Notes: generated from the sequence alone by a model not told the origin. A DNA stretch of 64,000 bases from Anagrus nilaparvatae (GCA_022575985.1 JAKSXM010000231.1:5272501-5336500); one strand, 5' to 3'. Counted from the stretch's first letter, positions 36,795 to 49,052 are shown. Translations and numbers: made by a program.

Positions 36795-37932
36795 TGAGCA
36801 ATTATTTTAAAAGTGCTACTTAATTTGAGCCTGTAATCGTAATTTTTTTTTTTGAGGGCACATCGATATGACCCGTGTTTTTAGTTAGTTTGAACCTTCA
36901 GAAAACCGAAAAAAATCATGAACAAGAAATCGGCGATAGGTGCCAAAAAGATTTTTTCACTTTTATGTCAAAAACCGTGTTTTTCGTATCTGAGCTACCC
37001 CAAAATTTTAAAATAACTTTTTAGGTAAATAAAATTTAAAAAAATAGATAAGAAAATCTGATTGCCAGGGAAAAACCACTCCAGAAGAAAAAAAACTTAT
37101 CTTTTTACGATGAAATTTAGCCAAGTTATCGTCAATTTAAGATTTTGCTCAAAATCGTCTTAAAAAATATTGAGATTTTATTGAAAAAAGCCTGTTTCTG
37201 AACTTTAAAAAGTGCATTACTCGCTTGATTTTCATCGTAAAATAATAATTTTTTTTTTAAATCGATTAATTTTTCTCTGGCTATTCATTTCTTTAAGAAA
37301 AAAATCATTTTTATTCATCTAATTTCATTTTTTAGGTCAAAAGACTTTGAAAACTGTAAGTAGCAAAATTTACTTAACACAGTTTTTGACCTAAAAATTG
37401 AAATTTGGTACATAAAAATGATTTTTTTTAGAAAGAAATGAATTGCCAGGGAAAAATACATCGATTTTAAAAAAAAAATTATTATTTTACCATGAAAATC
37501 AAGCGAGTAATGCATGTTTAAGGTTCAGAAACAGGCTTTTTTCAATAAAATTTCAATCTTTTTTAAGACGAATTTGAGCAAAATCTTAAATTGACGATAA
37601 CTTGGCTAAATTTCATCCGAAAAAGATAAGTTTTTTTTTCTTCTGGAGTGGTTTTTCCCTGGCAATCAGATTTTCTTATCTATTTTAAAAACGTTTTTTT
37701 ACCTAAAAAGTTATTTTGAAAATTTTGGGTAGCTCAGATACGAAAAACACGGTTTTTGACATAAAAGTGAAAAAATCTTTTTGGCACTTATCGCCGATTT
37801 CTCGTTCATGATTTTTTTCGGTTTTCTGAAGGTTCAAATTAACTGAAAACACGGGTCATATCGATGTGCCCTCAAAAAAAAAAATTACGATTTCAGGCTC
37901 AAATTAAGGAGCACTTTTAAAATAATTGCTCA
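36795..37932. mobile_element. 1.14-kb palindromic element with 12-bp duplications
   Basis: The sequence from TGAGCAATTATTTTAAAAGT to its complement forms arms of about 550 bp meeting near 37350. Perfect direct repeats TATAACAGTATA flank it (36783-36794 and 37933-37944). A 12-bp duplication is longer than any common cut-and-paste superfamily. No protein coding content; frames inside mirror one another. Confidence 0.8.
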
Positions 37933-37944
37933 TATAACAGTATA

Positions 37945-38914
37945 TACAACACTTGGTCTATTTCTTCTATAATGATAATCAAAAAATTTTTATTGATAAA
38001 AGGATTCAAGACTAGATACCCTCGGTTTTTCTGAATAATATTTTTTTTATATATTTTGGAAAGCCCAAACTCTCACATGAAATGATTCGCTGTTTTATCT
38101 TAAAAATTATAATTCCCAATATACATCCTTCGATAATTTTTTTTGGTTGTTAGCAGCAGAGAAAAAATAGAATTTCAGTCATTTTGAGGCCTACTTATAG
38201 TTAACATCTATTTTTTTCTTCATTTAGTTTTTAAAAAACTTAGAATTTATTTATTAATACAAAGTTTAGTTAAAACTACAAACAATTCAATTTAAAAAAT
38301 AAGGTAAATTATATAATAATTTTAAAATAAGGTAAACTATATGGAAAATGAATTAGATAATTTTAATTTTTAAATTTTTAACTAAAGACTATTGCGGAAT
38401 AAGGTATGTCTTCCGGCCTTAGAATATTTTTTGTATTTTTTGGGCTCAATTTGATGGTGTATGATAAACAATTTTAAGGGTCGGAATCCCCCCCCCCCAC
38501 TTCTCCTTCATTCACCGGAGGAAGTTTAAACGTGTTATATATTCCAAAATTAATCTCTCGAGACTGAATTATCTGAATGGGGCTTGGCATTTCTTGATGA
38601 TAAAAATAGAGGTTCAAAAAAAGATTATGTTTTAGGGAAAATAGCTCAGTTTAAATTACTTCTGGGCTACAAGAAGTTCTTTAAAACGCCCAAATTTTCC
38701 TTTTAAAAATACAGGATTTAAATCCTGTATAAAATTTCCTACAAAAGAGTTTTTTGAGAAAAATAAAAAGTAACTCTATTTTTTCGTCTCAGAAAAAATT
38801 GAAACTTGAAAAAACTCACAAGTTCAGTATTATTTAATAGGTCTTTTAGGGGAAATAGGTTAGATTAACTTACTTCTGGGCTATCACAAGATTTGTAACA
38901 ATTTTCTTATTAAA
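37945..38914. other. Gene-free stretch
   Basis: No gene recognised. A C9-C10 run near 38490 is a simple tract. Nothing else is supportable. Confidence 0.45.
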
Positions 38915-39082
38915 ATAACCGGTTTGTGCAACTACACAACCAACGAGCATAGAACATGTTCACTCATAACAGTGATAAATCCAAAACCTAAAGTCCCTAA
39001 ATCGAAAATAATCTAAGTCACCTCCCCCCTGCTGAGCCAAACTTTTTCAAATACCCCATTCAATGAACATGTTCCATGTTAA
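38915..39082 (+). repeat. Repeat R1, internally deleted copy
   Basis: Has both R1 ends (AACCGGTTTGTGCAACTACA and CAATGAACATGTTCCATGTT) but lacks most of the interior found at 23446-23762. Confidence 0.65.
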
Positions 39083-39263
39083 TAATATATTTTAGTATCA
39101 CGCATATAAAAAATTAGTAAATATAGAAATTTAGGAGACCCCCGTATAAGTAAAATTACGAAATTTCTGATGTTCTTTAAGTGGATTAAGTAAGATATTT
39201 TTATCAAACAAAAATAATATTAATTTATCCAAAAGATACAGTTTTCAAACTTCAATTCTTTCA

Positions 39264-39340
39264 CGCGTAGGCGACCATAGCACAGTGGACGAAGTGACAA
39301 GCTGACAATGCAAAGTACCGCGGTTCAAATCCCCAAACTA
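39264..39340 (+). repeat. tRNA-like SINE head
   Basis: Contains an A-box-like TAGCACAGTGG (39278-39288) and a B-box-like GGTTCAAATCC (39322-39332), 44 bp apart as in tRNA-derived RNA polymerase III promoters. The acceptor and T stems do not pair properly, so this is not a functional tRNA. An A-rich stretch follows (from 39345), consistent with a short SINE. Confidence 0.5.
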
Positions 39341-39359
39341 ATTTAAAAAAAAAAATTAA

Positions 39360-39835
39360 GGGAGTTGAAGCGTGAAGGAAAGAAGATATATTTTTTTTCG
39401 GACTTCTTTCTTCCTCTCACGAGTTTCGTATAAGAAATTCCAAAATGTTTTTGTTTATATTTCTGTAAATAAACTCCTAAGAGCTCTGAAATTTTTTCAG
39501 TGTGTTTTTATAATAATAAATTATATTTTAACCAAATATTATCAAAATCTGTTTTGTAAATTTTTTGTTTGGAGCTCTTAAAATCTCTTACGGTGAATAA
39601 GTATGTAATATAAATAAGTACGTATTGTACAAAATTTACAAAACAGATTTTGATAATATTTGGTTAAAATATAATTTATTATTATAAAAACACACTGAAA
39701 AAATTTCAGAGCTCTTAGGAGTTTATTTACAGAAATATAAACAAAAACATTTTGGTATTTCTTATACGAAACTCGTGAGAGGAAGAAAGAAGTCCGAAAA
39801 AAAATATATCTTCTTTCCTCCACGCTTCAACTCCC
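39360..39835. mobile_element. Near-perfect palindrome with TTAA duplications
   Basis: 476 bp with ends GGGAGTTGAAGCGTG and its complement, flanked by TTAA (39356-39359 and 39836-39839), the piggyBac target. Arms of about 205 bp are almost identical, so the two strands encode the same spurious peptide (RRYIFFRTSFFLSRVSYKK on both). That coding appearance is an artefact. The high arm identity implies recent origin or ongoing arm correction. Confidence 0.8.
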
Positions 39836-40079
39836 TTAAATAAAAAATAAATAAAAAAAAATAATAAATAAAAAAAAAACAATATAAATATACTACATAT
39901 AAAAAAAAAAAAAAATTATTTTTTAATGTGTTTTTTAATTTGCATTAAAAAAATACTAAATTAAAAATTATATTCCTCGTATAGTAAAAATTCTACATTA
40001 ATCCAGTTATTATTCATTTATATTATAGTTATAATTCTTTAAAGTACAAGCAATTTTTACTGTACATTAAAAAACCTTA

Positions 40080-40807
40080 AGGCCACTGTCTCTTTTTTGT
40101 GACGATTTTCAAAGGATTTTCAACATTTTTTTTCTCAGCTGTTTTATTATAAAAGTTTACAAATTTATTTTTAAATAATTACAAAACTATTCTAGATGAC
40201 ATAAAAAAATTTTTGTTTTATATGCTTTTTTTTACAGTTTGTAGATGGCGTGAAAGTAGAGGCTCGAAAAAAAAAATGAAAAACGGTTCCCATCATAGCG
40301 CCTATTGTAGGCATCAAAACAAAAAAATAAAAAATCATATTAATCTCTATAGTTTCTTCTTGTATGTGAACCAACATTTAGCAAAAAATACAAAAAATTG
40401 ACCATTTGGTGAACCAAAAACGTAAAATGCAGTTTTTGACGTTAAAAAATGCGCCTAAAACGGACAATAAAAAATTTTCTGGTGCATAAAAAGCTGATAT
40501 TATTGGTTCACATACTAGGTATTGCAATAACGAAAAAAATGAAACAAGATTCATGTCAATAGCTCAATTCGTTTTTGAGCTAGCGTGGGAACCGATTTCA
40601 AAAAAGTAGTTTTGAGAAAAACGCGTTTAAAGTTTTTAAATGCGTATGTTTTCATATGACTACGACCCATAAAAATCGAAATATCTAAAAAACATATTTT
40701 TTTTTTTGCTTGAAATTTGTTTTTTAGATTCTTGAAATGTTTTAACATAAGATAATGAATTAAAAAAAAAAATGAAAAAAAACATCCCAATAAAGAGACA
40801 GTGGCCT
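40080..40807. mobile_element. MITE with AGGCCACTGTCTC ends
   Basis: About 728 bp, inverted ends AAGGCCACTGTCTCTTT and complement. The interior has no credible protein. Target duplications are not resolved. Confidence 0.6.
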
Positions 40808-40873
40808 TTTCGTGTATAATAGCACATAATAGTGCTTCTAAGTTTAGGAACTTAACTTAGTCGCGCGCCCTAA

Positions 40874-41097
40874 AGGTGCGATTTCATGGAGCATATTTTT
40901 ACTAGATTCTAGGGTCACTAGAGTTGACTTCAATTGAACTCTAGTAATTATCACTAAAAATTAATTAAAATTTTGCTATTGGGCGATTTTATAGATTTGC
41001 TCGAGCAGAATTTTAATAAATTTTGAGTCGTAATTAATTATTTCTACTCTAGTGCCCCTTAGAATCTAGTAAAAATACGCTCCATGAAATCGACCCT
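40874..41097. mobile_element. Harbinger-like MITE, 224 bp
   Basis: Inverted ends of about 45 bp sharing CGATTTCATGGAGC and TTTTTACTAGATTCTA, flanked by TAA at 40871-40873 and 41098-41100. The 3-bp TAA duplication fits PIF/Harbinger. Confidence 0.75.
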
Positions 41098-42866
41098 TAA
41101 CGGGCGCAGTAATAATAAATATTACAATAAAGTTATACATGGTACCCAATTACTAGTAAAATACTGTAATTTTTACTCGAATGCATAGTAATATTTATAT
41201 ATTAGTTTTCTCAGCGTAGCGATGAAACATTTAGTGATTAAAAATTGTGGTTCAAGCGGAATAAAAGTTAGTATTTTTACATAGAGACCAAACGTATTTT
41301 AGTTGAAATGCAGTATTACAGCGTTATTTTGAAAAATTTGCAGTGTTACTGATGCTTTTTAAATACTAAATTAATTCTAAAATCAAAATTTATTTTTCTA
41401 AAAATGTATCTCCATTTAAAAAAGTCTGCATTTTCAGAATCGATTGTCAAACATACGGTAAAATCAAACGGAAACTCAATATTTTAGGTCAAAGTTGTCC
41501 ACTAAAAAACTTTTTGGTTCCTCAATGAGAAACCATTGTGATGGGTCAAATTTTGATTTTTGATTTTTTGGCATATAAGCACGTTTTGGACCTCAGGAAT
41601 CTAAAAAACCGGTTTTTAAAAAAAGTCTGTATGTATGTGTGTGTGTATTTGTGTTTGTGTTTGTGTTTGTGTGTGTGTGTATGTAACCGGTGAAATTTCA
41701 CAACCATTATTATTTAGAAATTTATTGAGTGAAATTTTCCAATATGATTATGGAATTAAGATCTAATTTTTTTTTTCAAAAATTTTTTCATCAAAAAATC
41801 TCAAACTACTTTTTTTTTTTAATTTGGATGTAATACCTCATTTATTTCCATGAAAGACCTTATATTTGAAAGTACGATTTTTACTCGATATCTCGAATCT
41901 GATAATTAATTTTTTTTTAATTTTTTTCTCAAAATTTTCGTCACAAAAAAATACAAAAAACATCAAATTTTTTTTCTCTTTGGACTTAGTACCTAATTTA
42001 TTTCTTTGAGAGTACTAGTTATAGAAAGCTCGTTTATAGTAATTTTTTGGATCGAACCCTACAATATGTATTTATAGTTAGTAAAATTATTTTTGAAAAA
42101 AAAAAAACTTAGTAACTAACTTACATTAGACATCAATTCCCACGCGATCTTCGCACATGTATTTCAAATTGAGATGTATTGAGATTCTCAATACTTACAA
42201 AAAAGTTCGCTACATTTTAAACACCGAATCACACCAAATCATTATGGATTGGTCGATTATGCCCTCTTCATAGCCTTAAAATGAAGGACCTGAATTTGTG
42301 AAATAAATGGCTGACTTCTAAAATAAAGTTATAATATAGATTCTTACCATATCAAGTTTTTGAATATACTTTTTTTAGTGGAAGTTTTACATTTTAAGTC
42401 CGTAACACGCAAATTTTATGACCAGTTCTTAGAATCGTAATTATCTATAAAGCAAGTACCCTAAGTTGCTGTGAAAATTAAAATTATATTATTTTTGTAT
42501 TTTTTTTATTTAATAAAATGATGTTTTAGTACTTTTTAAAAAAATTTTAAACTAATTAAAAATTTCCTTTGTCCACAATCAGATTTTTTTTAGTGAAGTA
42601 ATACAAGTTACTTCAGAAAAATCAAAAACGTATTATTTTTAGTTTTCAATCAATTTCTCAAACTGATTAATGCATAAAAATGATAAAATTCAATGATAAT
42701 GGAATTTGTTACAGAATTCATAAGGATGGAATTACGTAGGTTTAGTCTAAAACAATATAATATTAATTTTAAAAATTTTTTATTTGCATAAAATATTTAA
42801 TACAATTATGTTATAGGCTGCAATTATATTATGGTTAACCGCTTAACGCCCAAGAGCTAATATCTA
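41098..42866. other. Gene-free stretch with a GT-rich microsatellite
   Basis: No gene. A TG-rich microsatellite with TTTG variants lies at about 41624-41688. Long T tracts and AT-rich sequence otherwise. Confidence 0.5.
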
Positions 42867-44405
42867 TACTCCATCAGTTAAATCGCGGAGGTGTATTTTC
42901 TTGGGGGGTGTATTTTCACTGGCAAACATGAGATTTGCTCTACTATATGTATTCGCTGATCACGAAAATCGAGGTCTTTTCCGAGAGATATTTTCGGAAC
43001 ACCCTTAAATTTGCTAAAACTACCCCCAAAAAACGGTTTTTTTTTTTATATATTAGCAGGCTGAGTTTCCAGAATTAGTCAAGAATTGGTATAAGAGGGT
43101 GAGGTAATTTTTTATGAATAATTAATATTTCATCCTTAAATTAGCAAAAACAATCCGTAAATAAAGGGTGCATTTGCAATTTTTGCATTTTGAGCGACTA
43201 AATTAGGTCCTTAAGGGTTTTTTGTGTCACTGATCAAGAATTTGGGGAAATTTTTTATCAATAAATAATTGATATTTAACCCTTAAATTAGCAAAAAGAA
43301 TCCCTAAAAGGGCTGCATTTTTAGCAAATACGGGTTGTTTTTACTAATTAAAGGGTGAATAATATGAATTATTCACAAAAAATTCACCCGAATTCTTGAT
43401 TAGCTATCCAAAAAACCCGTATGGACCGAATCTCATCACACAAAGTGCGAAAATAGCCAAAACTCCCATTTTGGGGGTAGTTTTTGCAAATTTAAGGGTG
43501 TTCCGAAAATATCTCCCGGAAAATACCCCAATTTTCCTGATCAGCGACTCAAGAAACATATACATGAATCCTCCGCTATTCGCGGTTAATGCGTTCCACG
43601 AAAGTACCGCGAATACCGAAATCGCGAATATCGGGACCTTAGTCTTATGGGAATTAGGGGATTACGTTCCAAGAGAAAAATTAGACATATTTTTACGAAT
43701 ATATTTTATTTTTTTTACAAAAATTTTCCCTTAATTTTTATAATAATCTGTAACTTTTGTCTGTATTGCATGGCGTTTCATGTCTTTAAGTAACTCTTCA
43801 TAAATTTGAACTGCCTTTTCGCAGTCATGCCTAAATTTTAGACTCTTAGTCATGATTGGATCGTTGTTAAGGGCTCCCTCAATGACGTCATTCATAAGTA
43901 GGATGATTTTTGTGACCAATGATATTTTAAAAGACGGTTATTCAATTTCTTTATTAATTTCTTCTTAAGAAGCCGTCTTAAATTAAATTTATGCAACAGT
44001 GACATAAAAGAATTAACAAATCCAATGGAATTAAAAATTGAAAAATTCTTCCAAAATTTTTGCAAGGTTATTCTTTAAATTTTGGAATTGAATTTAAATT
44101 TTGGCAAGAATTGTTAATAGCTTTTACTATAGACTTCATGACTCTCTTTAAATCATATTTTTTAAACGTAGCTAATAAACTTTGATTCATTGGTTGGATA
44201 AGTGATGTTGTGTTTGGAGGCAAACCATAATTATTTAAAAAATATAAATTTTATAAATTATGTAAATATTTTATGTTTTTTTTAAATAGAATTTTAAGAA
44301 ATTAAAAATTTTTTTTTTCCCCGCGAATAACGGGGGAATCCTGTAGCAAATCTTATGGTGGCCAGTGAAAATACACCCACTCTGAACCGTGATTTGACTG
44401 GAGTA
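42867..44405. mobile_element. TACTCC-family foldback, short member
   Basis: Ends TACTCCATCAGTTAAATC and the complement of TACTCCAGTCAAATCACGG, flanked by CTA (42864-42866 and 44406-44408), a 3-bp duplication. The arms share GTGTATTTTCACTGGC and TTAAATTTGC with the longer members at 50210-52920 and 59522-62973. The right arm is interrupted by a Tigger remnant at 43563-44343. Confidence 0.7.
43563..44343 (-). pseudogene. Tigger/pogo element with dead transposase
   Basis: Bounded by TA on both sides (43561-43562 and 44344-44345), with CAGGATTCCCCCGTTATTCG at one end and CATGAATCCTCCGCTATTCG at the other. Minus strand around 44120-44230 reads PPNTTSLIQPMNQSLLATFK, the classic Tigger block; its usual Asp (QPMDQ), taken as the third catalytic acid, is Asn. 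The C-terminus (43731-43919, minus) ends QTKVTDYYKN, a PCNA-box-like tail known from pogo/Tigger transposases. The N-terminal DNA-binding half is deleted and frames are broken. Confidence 0.8.
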
Positions 44406-44957
44406 CTACGTGTCGTTTTGTTTTTGCACACTAAATTAACTTTAAAACCAAAATTTATATTTCTAATAATGTATTCCTATTTAAAGATGTCTTATTTTTC
44501 AGAATCTGAAGTCAGCTTTACGATAAAATTAACCGTAAACATAATAATTCGGATTAAAGTTGGCTACAAAAATTGAATAATAATTAATAAAAATATGTTA
44601 AAAATAATAAAATATTTCTCCGATTCAAAGTTAATACAAAAGCTATTGAATTTATTGAAAGAGCCGTTTTTACAGGCACGCCAACCATGCCATTGCGTAG
44701 GGCGGCAAGAGTTTAATAGGGGGCATTTAAAAAAAAATATTAAATATTTTTAGGCACGATCACCCTATGTATGCAATACATAGATGAAATCGTGCCTTAT
44801 AAGTTTGTCAGGTCAAAAAACGGAAAAGTTTCTAAATTGTCTAATTCGTGGAGAAATTTGGTCCCCAGGTCATTCCGATGCCTCTAAATGCTTATATTGC
44901 CTTGGTGTGTGTAGGGATGTATGTTCGAGAAAGTGTATCCTCAAGATCTCAGAACCT

Positions 44958-45450
44958 ACTCGATGAATCAAAAATCCCTTAGACCACATTTTTTGAAACC
45001 AGATCTAGTTGCAGGGTTTTCAATTTCAAGTGATTTCATCAAGTCTTTGCAGAGAAATGTCCAAAAAACTGGTTTAAAATACCTAAAAATGAATTAAAAA
45101 TAGTAGATTTTTGGAACAACTCGATGAATAAAAAATCCCTTAGACCAAATTTTTTAAAATCAGATCTAGTTTCATGGTTTCCAATTTCAAATGATTTCAT
45201 CGAGTCCTTGCAGAGAAATGTCCAAAAAACTGATTCCGTTACCTAAAAATGAACTAAAAATAGTAAACTTCTGGAACAACTCGATGAATAAAAAATCCCT
45301 TAGACCAAATTTTTTTAAATCAGATCTAGTTTCATAGGTTTCAATTTCAAGTGATTCCATCAAGTCCTTGCAGAGAAATGTCCAAAAAACTGTTTTCCGA
45401 TAATACCTAAAAATTAACTAAAATTAGTAATTTTCTAGAACAACTCGATG
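44958..45450 (+). repeat. Tandem array, period about 160 bp
   Basis: ACTCGATGAATAAAAAATCC-like starts lie at 44958, 45119, 45279 and 45443. Each unit includes TTAGACCAAATTTTTT, CAGATCTAGTTTCA and CTTGCAGAGAAATGTCCAAA. Three full units and a partial fourth. A single related unit starts near 36305. Confidence 0.75.
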
Positions 45451-45896
45451 AATAAAAAAGAATCTTGGTTCAAAGCTTGTTTTACAGCATCTAGTTGTGC
45501 TTTCTTCAATTCAACTAAGCTTCATTCTGTTGTTGTCAGCTAATCACAAAAATACTGATTCCTGGTGCCAAAAAATGAACTTAAAAACCCTAAAAAAAAA
45601 GCAAATATCAGTAACAACTAGAGAAATAAAAATAAAATTTAGTACATATACACATTTAAAATATTACTTGAAAGGATAACTTAACAAATGTATTTGGAAA
45701 CATCATTTTAATCATCACTTGTATAATATGTATTGCCATAAACACAATTCTAATGCTGAAAAATAAAAACAAAGAAATTACGTTCTTTACATAAATTAAA
45801 AAAAAATATTAAAACTTTTTATACTTATCTGAATCAAACTTTTGTTTATTTAACTATATATCCACCCAAAGAATTAAAAATAAATCTGAAAAAAAT
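45451..45896. other. Gene-free AT-rich stretch
   Basis: Nothing recognised except the decaying edge of the tandem array. Confidence 0.45.
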
Positions 45897-46254
45897 GACG
45901 CGGCAAATTTTGTACACGAAAAAAAATGAACATTGGTTTTTTGAGCACAGCAAAATAAACATAAGAAAATTAAACACCCAAAAAAAGTATTAATTTCTGA
46001 AACTAGTTTTTTAGACACGGTTTTTTAAACACGAAAAAAAAAAAATTTTTAATTTTTTATATTAAAATAAATTTTTTTTTAAATTTTACAATATAAATTT
46101 AAAAAAATGTTTTTTTTCGTGTTTAAAAAACCGTGTCTAAAAAACTAGTTTCAGAAATTAATACTTTTTTTGGGTTTTTAATTTTCTTATGTTTATTTTG
46201 CTGTGCTCAAAAAACCAATGTTCATTTTTTTTCGTGTACAAAATTTGCCGCGCC
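45897..46254. mobile_element. 358-bp palindromic MITE with 8-bp duplications
   Basis: Ends GACGCGGCAAATTTTGTACA and near complement, flanked by AAAAAAAT (45889-45896 and 46255-46262). Arms of about 150 bp are almost identical. Length and internal phrases (CACGAAAAAAA, AAACACCCAAAA) resemble 11703-12058, suggesting one family. Confidence 0.65.
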
Positions 46255-46346
46255 AAAAAAATAATAACAAATTTATAAACACAGCCATTAACCTATAGCG
46301 CAGTCGACTAGCAGACTAACCCTGGACTAACCTAACTACTACTTAA

Positions 46347-46811
46347 GAGGGCTGGATGTCAGCCATTTTTTCAGCTCTCAACCAATCAGAGACTTGGTAA
46401 AATATTAATTTTGGCCACCAAAATGCGACTTCAATTTTCAATTAAATTAAAAAAGAAAATTGCTAAATTAATCTACATAAAATGAAAAATGTGGCTCTGC
46501 TTTTCCTAGATTTTACAAAATTTTCCTTCTCCTCAAAAAATTAAATGAAATTGCAACCCCAATATCGTCTGCTTCACTCATTTTTTTGGTTAGAATGTAC
46601 TGCAGCGTTTCTTTCATTTTTTAACTGAGAAAGAAAATTTTCTCAAGCCCAGGAAAAGCAGAGCCACATTTTTCATTTTATGTAGATTAATTTGGCAATT
46701 TTGTTTTTTAATTTAATTGAAAATTAAAGCCGTATTTTGGTGGCCAAAATTAATATTTTACCTAGTCTCTGATTGGTCGAGAGCTGAAAAAATGGCTGAC
46801 AAGCAGCCCTC
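46347..46811. mobile_element. Palindromic MITE with TTAA duplications
   Basis: 465 bp, ends GAGGGCTG and complement, flanked by TTAA (46343-46346 and 46812-46815). Arms share CAGCCATTTTTTCAGCTCTC and TTGGCCACCAAAAT. TTAA suggests piggyBac-type mobilisation. No coding content. Confidence 0.75.
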
Positions 46812-48084
46812 TTAAAGTCTTCTAGTTTAAATTTAAGCGCGTAATTTAAAACAACTTTTTAAACTTTTTTTACTATTTTTTTAAAAACGTGGATAAAAAT
46901 AATAAATAATCTTATATAAATTTGTAAATTTATATTATTTTTAATTATTATTTTTATATTAAAATTTTTAAAAAGATGATACAGTAAGTTCTATTAAATT
47001 AAGTACTCAAATTTAAACTAATACTTGTTTTTCAGCAGTATTGACTTTTAATTAACTTACAATAAGCATACATTGCTGTTAACAAATTTGTTATTATCTT
47101 TTCTCAGATAAAAATTAATATATTAAGGCACGCAGGTAGAATTTGATTTAGGTAATTAAAAACATGTTAATATATTCTTTTTAAAGAATATGGGAAATTA
47201 AAATTATACTTTGACTTTTTTCAGAATTAAGAAAGATTAATATATATTTGAAGATTCAGATATTTTAATCAAATTTAGAAACTTAAATTTTATATTTTCT
47301 CAGCATACTTTAGTAAATTATTATAAAAGAATCTTCAGCAAATGATCTTGTTATGGTGAAAAAAAAATTAGAATAATCTAAACTCTATTATTTTTATTAA
47401 TGCCGATAAAAACTTTTATTTAAATAATTATTTATGAATACTGTAAATAATAAATAATAGTTTTCAATTTATGAGAATGTGGATCTCATCAAGGTTATTA
47501 AAGAGAAAATACTCAATAAATGTGATCGTGCCTGAAATAAAAAAGCCTTAGCTTTTTTATAATTCTTTGCGATTTTTAAAAATTAATTTTATACCGTTAA
47601 TTTTTGAAAATTATTTTTATAAGTAAATAAATTAGATTCATCTTTATAATTTAATACTTAATTTAAACTAGAAAATAATTTCAATTATTTACTGTAGATT
47701 ATCATCTATATTTAGAATTATTATTAAAATAAACTCACCTATAATCATTTGGTGTAATTTAGTGTTCCAAATGTAACTCCCCTTGTTAGTACGATTAAAT
47801 TAAAAATATTAATTATAGATATTGAGTAAATCTTTTTAATTGACTTGGAAAATTATTCGTAAACATTTAATTTTTAGGGACTGTCTACAATTTATTGGCC
47901 GTGAGACGTGTGGATTTACGGTAGAAAAATTTTACTGCGCAACGACGCAAACCTAGAACGTTGCTATACGGCCAATTGTAGATAGTATTTTATAGCGACG
48001 AAAATAAAATTCATTTTTAATATTTTCACAACAAATTTAAAAAACTGAATCATCATATGTGGGGTTTGTGGTTCTTAAGTATTT
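46812..48084. other. Gene-free stretch with a very small MITE
   Basis: No gene. At 47879-47990 a 112-bp palindrome has ends sharing TGTCTACAATT and GGCCGT in inverted orientation, probably a minimal MITE. Confidence 0.5.
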
Positions 48085-49052
48085 CAATAATAGTGGAAGC
48101 AAATTAGATATAAAAATCACTGAGAATTGATGTAAAAGGGAAGTGCAATTTTTTTTGTGTGTTTAATATATATATATATATATATTAAATGTATACATAT
48201 ATAAGAAGGAATCTGATTTCTTATGTGTCCCGGAGGAGCGCTTGGCCAGATATATGGCAAAAACTACTTTTTTGCTAAATTTTAAGAAGTTTGCTATCGG
48301 ATTTTGTCATCTCTCTGGTTAAAATGTTCATAATCAACAGCACCAAAAATTCCGCAAATTACACCAAATACGGCAAAAATTAAAAAAATTTAAAAATTAA
48401 TAGGGAATTTTTCATTCTTGCTCCTAAAATGGGCATTTTAATTGAGCTAACGAATACTTACGCGTACTGAGGTTAAAGTACATAAAAAAAGGCAACTTTA
48501 AAAAAAAAAAAATTTACCCTAGCATGTTTTTGCATAAAAAGGCGCTAATTTCGAAATTGCTTAATTTTTGCGAAAAAATTTGATTTTTGTCCAAAAAAAA
48601 ATTTTTTTTTACAAAAATTTAATCTCATGGTCCCGTCATTAAAATACATATTTCCTGAGATTTGCATAAATATCTGATTATTTTTGCCCAAGTTATTAAA
48701 AAAAATTAGAAAATTGGACAAAATTGGATTTTTGGAGGTTACGATATATTTTAATAGTAACCTCACCCAATTAGTTCCATTCTCTGTCTAATTACGAAAA
48801 TTTTCCATTTTTTTTTTTTTTTTTTTTTTTTTTTATTATGACCATTTTAACCAGAGATATGACAAAATCCGATAGCAATCTTCTTAGAATTTAGCAAAAA
48901 AGTAGTTTTTGCCATATATCTGGCCAAGCGCTCCTCCGGGACTTATAAGAAATCAGATTCCTTCTTACATATGTATATTAAAAACAAAACAAAAAAAATT
49001 GTACTTCCATTTTACATCACTATTCAATGCTAATTTGCTTCCATTATAAGCC
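48085..49052. mobile_element. Foldback element with conserved GGAGGAGCG arms
   Basis: Inverted arms include TGGAAGCAAATTAG, GGAGCGCTTGGCCAGATATA and TGACAAAATCCGATAGCAA with complements about 500-900 bp away. The left arm holds an AT dinucleotide run (about 48164-48187). The centre (48340-48830) is unpaired and has no coding content. Confidence 0.65.

Larger units (their letters stand above)
44752..47533. mobile_element. Possible large element with AGGCACGATCAC ends
   Basis: AGGCACGATCAC opens at 44752 and its complement closes at 47533. The left end is a hairpin (44752-44797) shared with 36139-36182. Contents: a 160-bp tandem array and two nested palindromes. No clear target duplication, so the outer boundaries are tentative. 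Confidence 0.4.

Noticed and set aside
39372..39823. Two overlapping frames on opposite strands encoding almost the same peptide
   Set aside because: They are mirror images produced by the TTAA-flanked palindrome, not genes.
43396..43734. 112-codon plus-strand frame
   Set aside because: It runs from a foldback arm into the Tigger remnant; the protein text is a chimera of two repeats.
44958..45450. Regular repeats that could recall a CRISPR array
   Set aside because: The whole 160-bp unit is repeated with drift, there are no unique spacers, and the DNA is eukaryotic.
46296..46325. A-box-like TAGCGCAGTCGACTAGC suggesting another tRNA-like element
   Set aside because: No B box follows at suitable distance and no stem structure forms.
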